Shown here: piece after piece, positions 7,757 to 15,110 of the stretch
Numbering within the stretch: the first letter of the stretch is position 1
How the letters are laid out: every line of letters starts with the position of its first letter
From: Hyphomicrobiales bacterium
GTDB taxonomy: Bacteria; Pseudomonadota; Alphaproteobacteria; Rhizobiales; Beijerinckiaceae
Direction: 5' to 3'
Assembly (NCBI GenBank): GCA_028290705.1
Contig: JAQGJH010000130.1
Coordinates: forward strand, 1 to 41,142
Length of the DNA stretch: 41,142 nt
The notes under the pieces: generated by a model
Told to the model about the DNA's origin: nothing
Database searches by the model: none
The model's input: the letters and a program-made list of their open reading frames with translations, nothing else
Program-made: the position numbers and the translations under genes

Positions 7757-9166
7757 TCACAGCGGCCAGAACAGCAGCGCCCAGCTGAGGATGCCGATGC
7801 TTGCGGCGCCGGCCGTGGCGCCGGTCGCCATCGCGCGACGGAACAAGCTTGGCGTATAGAGCTCGCTGACCCTCCAGGCGAGCCAGATCGACCAGCCGAA
7901 TGCGCCGGCCAGAAGTCCGGCTCGCAGCCAGGCCACGAAATCGAGTTCCACCCCTTCGGCCCGCAGCATGTTGACGGTCAGGGCCGACAGTCCAAGGAAC
8001 ACGCCACAGCCGGCGACGGGAATCAGCGTCTGGGCGAGATGATGGAAGCGCTGGCTCTTCCAGCTTCCGAAGCTTCCCGTGGCGAGCGCCAGACAAAGGC
8101 TGATGGCGCCGCCGATCACCATGCAGGCGGCGAGGATGTAGCCGACCAGCACAATGCCATCGAGCGGCGAAAGCGAGTCGTTCAGCTCGGGATAATTGGT
8201 GAGCATCCACCAGGGCAGATGCGGCTCCAGCGGCCAGAGCCAGCCGTGAGCCACCAAGCTTTCCGCGAGCGTCTGCTTGACGAGGATATAGAGTTCGCTC
8301 GACGTCCAGTGGAACGCGCCCGCGGCGATTCCCATCATGCCGAAAATGATGAGAGCGGTTTCCCACGGCTTGGCCGTGAGGCCCGCCACATGCACGATCT
8401 CATGCATGGGCGACCGACGGGACAGCGCGACCGCTCCGCGAAAACCGCTGCAGCGTCCGCACATGTGGCAATCGCTCGCGCCTTTCATCGTCCTGATGGG
8501 GACGAGAGGCGCGCAGTTGACGGCTGGACGGTGATGGTCCGCCGGCTTTTCCCACTCGCGCCAGCTTTTCTGGTCGACACGGAAATGAAGCGGCGCGAGC
8601 TTTGCCAGGAGGCCGAACACGCCGGTGACAGGGCACAGATACCGGCACCACACACGCTTCGAGCGGCCGTACAAATATCCCACGAGGATGGCTCCCGCGG
8701 TGGAGCCGCCGAGGATCAGGAGCGCGGGCCCCGGGTATTGATAGACGCTGACCATCTGACCGTAGATCGTCGTCAGCGCGAAAGCCACGAAGGGCCAGCC
8801 GCCCCAGGTCAGCCAGCGCGGAAGGGCAAAGCCTTTTCCGCGGTCGCTGGCAAACTCCGACAATGCGCCTTCCGGGCAGAGAAGCCCGCACCACAAACGC
8901 CCCACCAGCACCATGCTGACGAGGACGAATGGCCACCAGAGGCCCCAGAAAGCGAATTGCGCGAAAAGCGTCAGGTTGGTCCAAATGTGCGCCTGCCGGG
9001 GCGGCAACGACACGAAGGCCGGCACCGCCACCAGCGCGACATAGACGAGCACGACGCCCCACTGAAGCCGGCGCACGATTGCATGATGGCGCATCAGCCA
9101 ATCGCCGGTGGATTTCAGCCAACGATCGATGAGCGCTGATTCGACTGCCTTGCCCTGCACGTTCAT
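7757..9166 (-). CDS. ftrD: FtrD-type polyferredoxin membrane protein of ferrous iron uptake
   Basis: A 469-residue membrane protein with NapH/CcoG-like architecture: several transmembrane segments, the paired motifs GLLCPEGALSEF and WCRYLCPVTGVFG, and a cysteine cluster (CHMCGRCSGF) for an iron-sulfur centre. In the FtrABCD systems of Bordetella and Brucella, FtrD is the polyferredoxin thought to accept or recycle electrons when FtrA/FtrB oxidise Fe2+ before transport through FtrC. The start at 9166 overlaps the ftrC stop (ATGA), which fixes it and shows translational coupling; the frame is open further upstream, but that part is out-of-frame ftrC. It is the last gene of the bfd-bfr-ftrABCD block. 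Confidence 0.88.
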   Translation of the reverse strand: MNVQGKAVESALIDRWLKSTGDWLMRHHAIVRRLQWGVVLVYVALVAVPAFVSLPPRQAHIWTNLTLFAQFAFWGLWWPFVLVSMVLVGRLWCGLLCPEGALSEFASDRGKGFALPRWLTWGGWPFVAFALTTIYGQMVSVYQYPGPALLILGGSTAGAILVGYLYGRSKRVWCRYLCPVTGVFGLLAKLAPLHFRVDQKSWREWEKPADHHRPAVNCAPLVPIRTMKGASDCHMCGRCSGFRGAVALSRRSPMHEIVHVAGLTAKPWETALIIFGMMGIAAGAFHWTSSELYILVKQTLAESLVAHGWLWPLEPHLPWWMLTNYPELNDSLSPLDGIVLVGYILAACMVIGGAISLCLALATGSFGSWKSQRFHHLAQTLIPVAGCGVFLGLSALTVNMLRAEGVELDFVAWLRAGLLAGAFGWSIWLAWRVSELYTPSLFRRAMATGATAGAASIGILSWALLFWPL

Positions 9167-10011
9167 GCGTCGCGCCGCGTGAGACGTGAGGTCCACCAGA
9201 GCAGCGCCGCGACGGCGCCCCAGTAAACTGTGTAGACGAGGACTTCTGCGAGGTCCGGACGAGCCCGATAGCCTGTGAGGGCCGAGACGAGTCCACCGAT
9301 CGGCCCGGTATCGGACAGGATGGCCGACGTGTCCCAGAGCCGGCCGGCCGGCGCATCGATGTAGCCGAGGCCGATCAGATGATCGAAGCCGGTGACGAGC
9401 AACGAGGCCGCAAGGAACAGCAGCATGATCTCGGTGATGCGGAAGAATGTCCGCCAGTCGAGAACGCGACTGCCGACCTGCAACAATCCATAGGTAACGA
9501 CGCCGAGAGCAAAACCGAGCACAGCCGCCAGGGTCGGCGCGAGCATCGTGGCGCCCGTGGCGGCCGCCAGCGTTCCATACAGGAACACGACGGTCTCGCC
9601 ACCCTCGCGCGCGACCGCCACGGCGGCGAGAAGGAAGACGCCCCACCAGCTCGAGCGATCGGCCGCTGTCTGCAAGGCCGTTTCCATGTCGCGCTTCAGG
9701 GTGCGGCCACTGAGGCGCATCCAGACCACCATCTGGAGGATGAGCGCAGCCGCGATGAAGACCGCCACCGTCTGGTACAGCTCCTGCGCGTCGTCCGGAA
9801 GCACCTCGGAGAAACCAAGCAGAAGGCCGGCGAACACGAGCGCCGCGACCAGGCCCGCGGCCACCCCCGACCAGAGATAGGCACGGCCGCTGCGCCGAGA
9901 AGCCGGATCGGCCTGGCGGCCGAGCCACGCGCTCAAGATCCCCACGACGAGCAGCGCTTCCACGCTCTCGCGCCAGACGATGAAGACGACGTTGCCGAGT
10001 TGCGCACTCAT
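9163..10011 (-). CDS. ftrC: FTR1-family iron permease FtrC
   Basis: A 282-residue, seven-helix inner-membrane iron permease of the FTR1/EfeU family. Both REXXE iron-passage motifs are present: RESVE at residues 14-18 and REGGE at 135-139. It imports iron after oxidation by its periplasmic partners. The gene lies 4 bp after ftrB and overlaps ftrD by 4 bp, so it sits in a tightly coupled operon. Length and motifs are complete, and function is confident from motifs plus context. It is named ftrC rather than efeU because the neighbours are P19, a short cupredoxin and a polyferredoxin, not EfeO/EfeB. Confidence 0.93.
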   Translation of the reverse strand: MSAQLGNVVFIVWRESVEALLVVGILSAWLGRQADPASRRSGRAYLWSGVAAGLVAALVFAGLLLGFSEVLPDDAQELYQTVAVFIAAALILQMVVWMRLSGRTLKRDMETALQTAADRSSWWGVFLLAAVAVAREGGETVVFLYGTLAAATGATMLAPTLAAVLGFALGVVTYGLLQVGSRVLDWRTFFRITEIMLLFLAASLLVTGFDHLIGLGYIDAPAGRLWDTSAILSDTGPIGGLVSALTGYRARPDLAEVLVYTVYWGAVAALLWWTSRLTRRDA

Positions 10012-10015
10012 GAGA

Positions 10016-10372
10016 TCATTTCGCGATGAGAACTGCGGGAGGCGCTCCGGGGTGGAAATCGTCGAAGAAGTCGTAGCGCCCCGGCGCCAACGTCCGAATG
10101 ATCAGCGAAGAGGACGACTTGGGCGCGAGCACCTTCTCCTTGCGGAGTTCAAGGCTTTCGAATTCCGCGGGAGTTTCGCCCAGATTGTGCAGCTCGAGTT
10201 TGATCCGCGTGCCGGCCGGGACGACGAGCTCGCGCGGCGTCACCACGCCATCGCGGAACTCGATGCGAAAGACGGGATCTTCCGCAGCCCATGCGCCCTG
10301 CCCGGCCGCGACGATCGATACGACCATCGCACCGGCGCCGGCCGCCCGCTTCAGCCAGAACGTCAATCTCAT
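10016..10372 (-). CDS. ftrB: Periplasmic cupredoxin-like protein FtrB
   Basis: A small 118-residue exported protein. The signal peptide ends near GAWAA-E (about residue 29) and is followed by one cupredoxin fold (FRIEFRDGVVTPRELVVPAGTRIKLELHNLGETPAEFES, then RTLAPGRYDFFDDFHPG). It matches the short EfeO-type cupredoxin domain. In Ftr systems FtrB is thought to oxidise or hand over iron to the FtrC permease. Classical type-1 copper ligands are not all evident, as is common in this group. It lies 20 bp after ftrA and 4 bp before ftrC. Confidence 0.85.
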   Translation of the reverse strand: MRLTFWLKRAAGAGAMVVSIVAAGQGAWAAEDPVFRIEFRDGVVTPRELVVPAGTRIKLELHNLGETPAEFESLELRKEKVLAPKSSSSLIIRTLAPGRYDFFDDFHPGAPPAVLIAK

Positions 10373-10392
10373 GGCAAACGTCCGTTCAGCGC

Positions 10393-10932
10393 TCAGTAGG
10401 CGCCCTTCTTGCCGGTGCCCGCATAGGTGAATTCGTATTCGACGCTGAACGTCTGGAACCAGGGCGCGACGCCGGTCTCCTTGTCGACGTGGCGGCCGAA
10501 ATGGGCATGTGGATTGGCGTCGGGCGGCGCGATGGAAAGTTTGAGCTTGTATTTGCCCGGGCCCATCAGCTTGACGTTGTCGCCGTAGTGGGGACCATCG
10601 TTGGCGACCATCGGCATGAAATCGCCCTTGACGACCTCATCGGAGCCGACCTTCGTCACTTCGTAGGCGACGCCGAGATAGGGCATCCAGTCTCCTTCGG
10701 CGAAGCCATTCTTGTTGTCTCCCGCCGCCTTGATGTCCGCTTCCAGATGGACGTCGGACTCCTTGGCGTCTCGCATCATTCCCGCGGGCGCCATTTCGAC
10801 GGGCTGCAGATAGACGGCGGCGATCTCCATGCCGTTCTGGATCTTGGGCTTGCCGATCGGATATTCCTTGGCGACCGCGGCCGAAGCCGCGACCAGGCCA
10901 AGCAGAATTGAAGCCGAAAAAAGCCGACGCAT
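10393..10932 (-). CDS. ftrA: P19-type periplasmic iron-binding protein FtrA
   Basis: A 179-residue exported protein of the P19/Tp34 family (Campylobacter P19, Bordetella/Brucella FtrA), which binds Cu and Fe as a dimer and delivers ferrous iron to the FTR1 permease. The signal peptide ends at AAVA-K (about residue 21). Candidate metal ligands are H62, M106/M108, H115 and the PHAHFGRH stretch (H142, H144, H148). The ATG at 10932 gives the family length; the frame stays open upstream only as antisense overlap with bfr. It follows bfr by 25 bp, so it is probably co-transcribed with bfd-bfr. Confidence 0.92.
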   Translation of the reverse strand: MRRLFSASILLGLVAASAAVAKEYPIGKPKIQNGMEIAAVYLQPVEMAPAGMMRDAKESDVHLEADIKAAGDNKNGFAEGDWMPYLGVAYEVTKVGSDEVVKGDFMPMVANDGPHYGDNVKLMGPGKYKLKLSIAPPDANPHAHFGRHVDKETGVAPWFQTFSVEYEFTYAGTGKKGAY

Positions 10933-10957
10933 GGAGATCTCCGAATGTTTGCGGCGA

Positions 10958-11437
10958 TCAGCTTTCGAGGCCGCCGATGTGCTTCTGCGAGTAAAGCTGG
11001 ATGCCGACCTGCTTGACGAGTTCAAGCTGGGTCTCGAGGAAGTCGATGTGCTCTTCCTCATCCTTGGCGAGTTCTTCGAAGAGGATCTTTGAGACGCGAT
11101 CGTTGACCGTCTCGCAGTATTTTGCCGCTTCGAGGTACAGCGCGCGGGCGTCGAGTTCGGCCGCAAGGTCGCTGTCGAGAATCTCCTGCACGCTCTGACC
11201 GATCCGGAGCGGGTCGAGCGACTGCATGTTCGGGAAGCCTTCCAGGAACAGGATGCGATCCACAAAGCGGTCCGCGTGCTGCATTTCCTCGATGGACTCG
11301 GCGCGCCACTGCTTGGCGAGCTCCTTGTAACCCCAGTTGTCGAGCAGTCGAAAATGGAGCCAATACTGGTTGATCGCAGTCAATTCGCTCCGCAGACCAC
11401 GGTTGAGATACTCGATGACTTTGGCGTCGCCCTTCAT
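10958..11437 (-). CDS. bfr: Bacterioferritin
   Basis: A 159-residue haem-containing ferritin that forms a 24-subunit shell and stores iron. Ferroxidase ligands are all present: E18, E51, H54, E94, E127 and H130. The haem ligand M52 is in EEMQHADRF, and Y25 is conserved. I chose the ATG at 11437 ([12 protein letters not shown]), the family start; an in-frame start 5 codons upstream exists. It lies 69 bp after bfd and 25 bp before ftrA on the same strand. Having the store, its ferredoxin and a ferrous importer together suggests one unit for iron supply. Identity is very secure. Confidence 0.96.
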   Translation of the reverse strand: MKGDAKVIEYLNRGLRSELTAINQYWLHFRLLDNWGYKELAKQWRAESIEEMQHADRFVDRILFLEGFPNMQSLDPLRIGQSVQEILDSDLAAELDARALYLEAAKYCETVNDRVSKILFEELAKDEEEHIDFLETQLELVKQVGIQLYSQKHIGGLES

Positions 11438-11506
11438 GCACTTACTCCGCAAATTTCAATTGCACAGCTCAAGCCATGCAGAACGCAAGAATACGACGGA
11501 GCGACC

Positions 11507-11749
11507 TTATTCGACCATAGCCTCGATGCGGATACTTGATGCACAGCAATCACAACCTGGCGGACACGCGACCGAGCCGGCAAACGCCTCCTGCATGATG
11601 GCCCTGATCGTGTTGGCGCAGCGCCCGCATTTCGGCGAGCAGCCAAGACAGGAATAAACCTCGCGCACCGAACGCGGGCATTCCCCGCCATCCTTGAGGC
11701 AGGCCTTGATGGCGCCATCCGACAAGACGTTGCAAGAACATACGATCAT
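11507..11749 (-). CDS. bfd: Bacterioferritin-associated ferredoxin with extra cysteines
   Basis: An 80-residue [2Fe-2S] protein. Bfd docks on bacterioferritin and donates electrons to release stored iron. The Bfd-type ligands are C4 and C6 (MIVCSCN) and C41 and C44 (PKCGRC). It is longer than the 64-residue E. coli protein and carries further cysteines: C17, C24, C34, C37 and a C-terminal cluster C62, C66, C68, C69. The role of these is unknown. It is the first gene of the block leading to bfr and ftrABCD, and an iron control element lies 14 bp before its start. The family call is firm. Confidence 0.93.
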   Translation of the reverse strand: MIVCSCNVLSDGAIKACLKDGGECPRSVREVYSCLGCSPKCGRCANTIRAIMQEAFAGSVACPPGCDCCASSIRIEAMVE

Positions 11750-11762
11750 CGCACATCCGTAG

Positions 11763-11779
11763 TTTAGAATTGCTCGAAA
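11763..11779 (-). promoter_or_regulatory. Iron control element (Irr-type ICE motif)
   Basis: The 17-mer TTTAGAATTGCTCGAAA has a perfect left half of the ICE consensus (TTTAGAA-N3-TTCTAAA) and a right half matching 5 of 7. ICE motifs are bound by Irr, the haem-responsive iron regulator of Hyphomicrobiales. It starts 14 bp before bfd, so it likely controls bfd and, by read-through, bfr and ftrABCD. Irr binding is inferred from the motif only. Confidence 0.75.
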
Positions 11780-11916
11780 CTGCTTCTGTTTCAGTAGGTT
11801 AGGCGTTGATGCCGTGGATCCGCCCGACTGTCAACAGCCGCGTTGGGCACGGCGTACGGCTGCGCCCGTGTGCCGCAGGGACAAGCCGGGAGTGAACTGT
11901 GCCAGGGACAGCGACG

Positions 11917-12195
11917 TCAGGCCGTGGCTTCACGGCCGTGGCGACGAACCTCGATGACTTTGAAAACAAGCAGGTTCAGGAGGAGGATGAGGCTGACCGA
12001 ATTGGCCACGACGATCACCCAGTCGCTCTTGATAAAACCATACACGACCCACAGGAAAATTCCCGTGGCGAGGATGCACAGCATTTTCAGCGACAGGTCG
12101 CCGGTCTGGCGAGTCTTCCAGCACTTCCAGACCTGCGGGATATAGGACAGCGACGTGCAGGCTGCGGCAAGCGTGCCGACGATGGTTTCGAACAT
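11917..12195 (-). CDS. SemiSWEET-type PQ-loop sugar transporter
   Basis: A 92-residue membrane protein with three predicted helices and the MtN3/PQ-loop signature SYIPQVWKCWKT (P20-Q21), the usual size of bacterial SemiSWEETs, which dimerise to move sugars down a gradient. The start at 12195 (MFETIVGTLAAAC) places helix 1 at the very N-terminus as in the family; a frame start 13 codons upstream is less likely. The C-terminus is basic (KVIEVRRHGRE). It lies downstream of an SDR gene on the same strand, separated by a strong hairpin. The substrate is unknown. Confidence 0.88.
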   Translation of the reverse strand: MFETIVGTLAAACTSLSYIPQVWKCWKTRQTGDLSLKMLCILATGIFLWVVYGFIKSDWVIVVANSVSLILLLNLLVFKVIEVRRHGREATA

Positions 12196-12224
12196 TGAGC
12201 GACCCCGGATTGAGCCGTTCAACA

Positions 12225-12255
12225 GGCCCGTCACGGCAAAGTTCCGTGGCGGGCC
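12225..12255. terminator. Hairpin between SDR and SemiSWEET genes
   Basis: A 12-bp stem (GGCCCGTCACGG / CCGTGGCGGGCC, one G-T pair) with a 7-nt loop lies 60 bp after the SDR stop on the minus strand. There is no clear U-tract. It probably ends or attenuates the SDR transcript before the SemiSWEET gene. Confidence 0.45.
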
Positions 12256-12315
12256 CTCGTTGCGCGGAACCGGACGCAGAAGAGACCAGTCCCGTCTGCA
12301 CCAACGTTTCCGATC

Positions 12316-13119
12316 TCAGAGCATGGTGGTCTTGCCGTCGGGTTGCACGCGGCCCTTGAAGGTCACGTAGCCGCCATCGATCAGCAGGTCGGTCCCGGTG
12401 ACGAAGGATGCGTCCGACGATGCCAGATAGGCTGCGCCGGCGGCGATCTCTTCGGGCTCGCCGGGCCGGTTGAGGAGATGTCGCGGCCCGTTGATCACGC
12501 GCGCCTTGTCCTTGCCGCCGACCCGCTTGCTCGATCGCTCGGTGAGGATGAACCCCGGCGAGATGGAATTTGCCCGGATGTTGTCCGCGGCATGATCCAT
12601 GGCGAGAATCCGGGTGAAAAAGATCAGCGCCGCCTTGGTGGTGCAATAAGGAGAACGGTTCTGGACGCCGAGGTGCCCGAGCTGCGAGGCGATGTTGACG
12701 ATGCTGCCGCCGCCAGCAGCCCGCATGTGCGGAACGGCGTATTTGCACATCAGGAACGCGCCCGTCAGGTTGACCCCGATGGCTTTGTTCCATTGTTCGA
12801 GCGACAGCGTCTCGACCGTCCCGTCTGGCGTGACGGTCGCGGCCACGTTCACCAGTGTGGTGATCTTGCCGAACGCCTCCATGGCGCCCGCGACTGCCGC
12901 AGCGCAGCTTTCGGGATCTGAGACGTCGACGCCGAGGCCTACAGCCTTGCCACCCGCTTCCACGACCTTCCGCACGGTTTCTTCGGCCTTCGAGGGTTCA
13001 AGATCGGCGACCGCGATGGACGCACCCTCCGACGCGTAGCGGAGCGCAATGGCGGTTCCGATTTCACCGCCGCCACCGGTGATCAAGGCGATATGGCCGG
13101 CCAGTCTGTCATTCAGCAT
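12316..13119 (-). CDS. Short-chain dehydrogenase/reductase (SDR)
   Basis: A 267-residue classical SDR. The Rossmann motif TGGGGEIG is at residues 14-21, VADLEPS follows strand 2 (Asp suggests NAD preference), N117 is in IGVNLTG, S145 is in NIASQLG, and the Y158-x3-K162 pair is in PYCTTK. The PG motif is in NSISPGFILTE, and the C-terminus (TGTDLLIDGGYVTFKG) is typical. The start at 13119 follows AAGGAAA; the open frame upstream lacks such a site. It oxidises or reduces an unknown alcohol/ketone. Its neighbours give no pathway. Confidence 0.93.
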   Translation of the reverse strand: MLNDRLAGHIALITGGGGEIGTAIALRYASEGASIAVADLEPSKAEETVRKVVEAGGKAVGLGVDVSDPESCAAAVAGAMEAFGKITTLVNVAATVTPDGTVETLSLEQWNKAIGVNLTGAFLMCKYAVPHMRAAGGGSIVNIASQLGHLGVQNRSPYCTTKAALIFFTRILAMDHAADNIRANSISPGFILTERSSKRVGGKDKARVINGPRHLLNRPGEPEEIAAGAAYLASSDASFVTGTDLLIDGGYVTFKGRVQPDGKTTML

Positions 13120-13307
13120 CGTGGTTTCCTTTTTGTTAGCGCGTGAGACAGGGCCCCATTCTACAGGGCGCGAGCCGCTGGGCACGAGTCCCGACGGCAA
13201 TCCGGAGCCCTTCAAAAGCGAGGATCGTGCCGAGGACGAGACTTGAGCTCAGGAACCTTGGCGGGCTGCCCAAGTTAGGTACTGCAACGTTTAAAAGGAA
13301 CATTCTC

Positions 13308-13718
13308 ATGCGTACTATGATGATCATTGCTACCTCCGCCCTGATGATTGCGGGCGCAGGCGGGTTGGCTCAGGCGCAGACTGGCGGCGCGGCAGCCGGT
13401 GCGACGACCGGTGCGGTCGGCGGCGCCATCGTGGGCGGCCCCGTGGGCGCAGTGGTTGGCGGCATCGGCGGCGCGATCGTCGGCGGCCTGGCCGATGACA
13501 CTCGTCCGCGCTTCCGCGAATATGTCGTCCGCGAGGGTCGTCCTTCCTACAGCTATCGCGAAGACCTCCGCGTCGGCGCGGAACTGCCCGAGAGCGGCGT
13601 CCAGTATTATGAAGTCCCGGCGGAATACGGCGTTCGCGACTACCGCTACACGGTCGTGAACAACCGCCCGGTGCTGGTCGATCCGCGTACGCGCCGCGTC
13701 GTCCAGATCGTAGAGTAA
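13308..13718 (+). CDS. DUF1236 exported protein with glycine-zipper segment
   Basis: A 136-residue secreted protein. The signal peptide ends near AQAQ-T (about residue 24) and is followed by a glycine-zipper stretch (GAVGGAIVGGPVGAVVGGIGGAIVGG, in two overlapping repeats) and then a DUF1236 C-terminal region with the mark YRYTVVNNRPVLVDPRTRRVVQ. DUF1236 proteins are common in Bradyrhizobium and relatives and have no assigned function. The AAAAGGAA ribosome site precedes the ATG at 13308. The gene stands alone and is followed by a terminator. Confidence 0.85.
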   Translation: MRTMMIIATSALMIAGAGGLAQAQTGGAAAGATTGAVGGAIVGGPVGAVVGGIGGAIVGGLADDTRPRFREYVVREGRPSYSYREDLRVGAELPESGVQYYEVPAEYGVRDYRYTVVNNRPVLVDPRTRRVVQIVE

Positions 13719-13735
13719 ACCAGCCGCTGATCGGT

Positions 13736-13761
13736 CCTCCCGGCTCATCCGCGCCGGGAGG
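13736..13761 (+). terminator. Terminator hairpin after DUF1236 gene
   Basis: A perfect 9-bp stem (CCTCCCGGC / GCCGGGAGG) with an 8-nt loop lies 17 bp after the stop. There is no long T-run. Confidence 0.55.
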
Positions 13762-13776
13762 GCCCATGATCGTTAT

Positions 13777-13815
13777 GCCGTGCGATGCCGCTTGCGTAGC
13801 GGCTGCAAGTACGGC
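13777..13815 (+). promoter_or_regulatory. Nested inverted repeat in the leader of the EntS-like MFS gene
   Basis: The outer arms GCCGT (13777-13781) and ACGGC (13811-13815) enclose inner arms GCCGCT (13787-13792) and AGCGGC (13798-13803). A competing pair CTTGC/GCAAG (13791-13795 with 13805-13809) overlaps the inner stem. It lies 35 bp before the MFS start and could be an operator or a switching RNA leader; no known motif was recognised. Confidence 0.3.
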
Positions 13816-13850
13816 ACTTGTCGGAGCCTGACGGGAGGGCTTCCGATACC

Positions 13851-15101
13851 ATGGTGATGCCACTGACACGCGTGTTCGCGCATCGCAATTACGCGTGGTT
13901 CGTCGGCGGCGGCACACCCAGCTACATGACTTCGTGGATGCAGCGCGTCGGCGTTGGCTGGCTCGCCTGGGAACTCACGCATTCGCCCTTCTGGCTCGGC
14001 ATCGTTGCGGCGGCGGACCTCGCTCCGATGCTGGTGCTTTCGCCCTTTGCCGGCGCCATCACGGACCGCCGAAATCCGCTGAAGCTGTTGAGGCTGACCG
14101 AGAGCCTGCTGCTCATCCAGTCCATCCTGCTCTTCGCTTTCATGCTCGCCGGCCTTCTGTCGATTGAATTGCTGGTGGGCCTTTCGCTGTGGTCCGGCCT
14201 GATCTACCCGTTTCATCAGGCTTCACGGCACTCGGTCGTCCCCTCGATCGTTCCGCGCGAGGATTTTGCGACCGCCATCGGGTTGGACTCGGCGCTGTTT
14301 CAGGTGTCGCGCTTCATCGGCCCGTCGATCGCAGCCATCATCATCCCGTTTTATGGCGTCGGCGGGACCTTCTTCGCCCATACACTCGGCAGCGCTCTTT
14401 ACCTGTTTTCGCTCTTTCAGGTGAACTACCCGCCGCCGGTCCGCACGCGCGTCGAAGGCCGCAGCATTCTGGCGGATGTCCAGGAGGGGCTGGCCTATGT
14501 CGCGGGCAACATCGGGATCTGGCCGCTTTTCCTTCTGCTCAGCGTCGCGTCGATCTTCCTGCGCCCCATCCAGGAGATGATGCCGGGTTTTGCAGGCCAG
14601 ATCTTCAACTCGGGCGCCGTTGGCCTGGCTTGGCTGACTTCGAGCATGGGCATCGGCGCGGCGGTGAGCGCCGTCTGGATCGCCAGCCGCGGCCGGCTCA
14701 AAGGCCTGACCCTCGTGGTTTTCCTGGGCTTCCTTGGCCTGATCCTGTCGACGGCCGCCTTCCTTCTCTCGCCCGTGCTTTGGCTCGGCGCGATTTTTAC
14801 CGGGCTGACCGGTTTCACCCTCAACACCATGTCGACCAGCATCCAGGCGCTCGTGCAATCGTCACTGCCTGACCACATGCGCGGACGGGTGATGTCGCTT
14901 TACGGCATGATCTGGCGCGGCGCCCCTGCCCTCGGTTCGCTGGCGGGAGGCCTCGCGGCTGAACGATACGGCTTGCGCATGACGTTCGCCGCCGCATGCG
15001 CGTTCTGCACGCTCGTCTGGTTGCTCGCCCTGCCGTCGCGTCGCGCCATCGCGCTCGTGGCGGAACGGGGCCGCGACAGACCGGGCTCGAAACGCAGTTG
15101 A
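13851..15101 (+). CDS. EntS/MFS_3-like exporter
   Basis: A membrane protein of about 416 residues with about 12 helices and the MFS_3 (EntS, enterobactin exporter-like) layout: an N-terminal FAHRNYAWFVGGG, GVGWLAWELTHSPFWLGIV, then the loop-2 motif SPFAGAITDRRNPLKLL, and later SLPDHMRGRVMSLYGMIWRGAPALGSLAGGLAAERYGLR, which is diagnostic of this group. I chose the ATG at 13851 (GGGAGGG about 11 bp upstream); an ATG at 13857 is also possible. It probably exports a small hydrophobic or siderophore-like compound, but no siderophore genes are nearby. Confidence 0.88.
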   Translation: MVMPLTRVFAHRNYAWFVGGGTPSYMTSWMQRVGVGWLAWELTHSPFWLGIVAAADLAPMLVLSPFAGAITDRRNPLKLLRLTESLLLIQSILLFAFMLAGLLSIELLVGLSLWSGLIYPFHQASRHSVVPSIVPREDFATAIGLDSALFQVSRFIGPSIAAIIIPFYGVGGTFFAHTLGSALYLFSLFQVNYPPPVRTRVEGRSILADVQEGLAYVAGNIGIWPLFLLLSVASIFLRPIQEMMPGFAGQIFNSGAVGLAWLTSSMGIGAAVSAVWIASRGRLKGLTLVVFLGFLGLILSTAAFLLSPVLWLGAIFTGLTGFTLNTMSTSIQALVQSSLPDHMRGRVMSLYGMIWRGAPALGSLAGGLAAERYGLRMTFAAACAFCTLVWLLALPSRRAIALVAERGRDRPGSKRS

Positions 15102-15110
15102 GATCCAGGC

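Noticed and set aside
9167-9928. The ftrD frame stays open far upstream, suggesting a 723-residue protein.
   Set aside because: That part is antisense-free but out-of-frame ftrC sequence; ftrC has both REXXE motifs in its own frame, and the ATGA overlap fixes the ftrD start at 9166.
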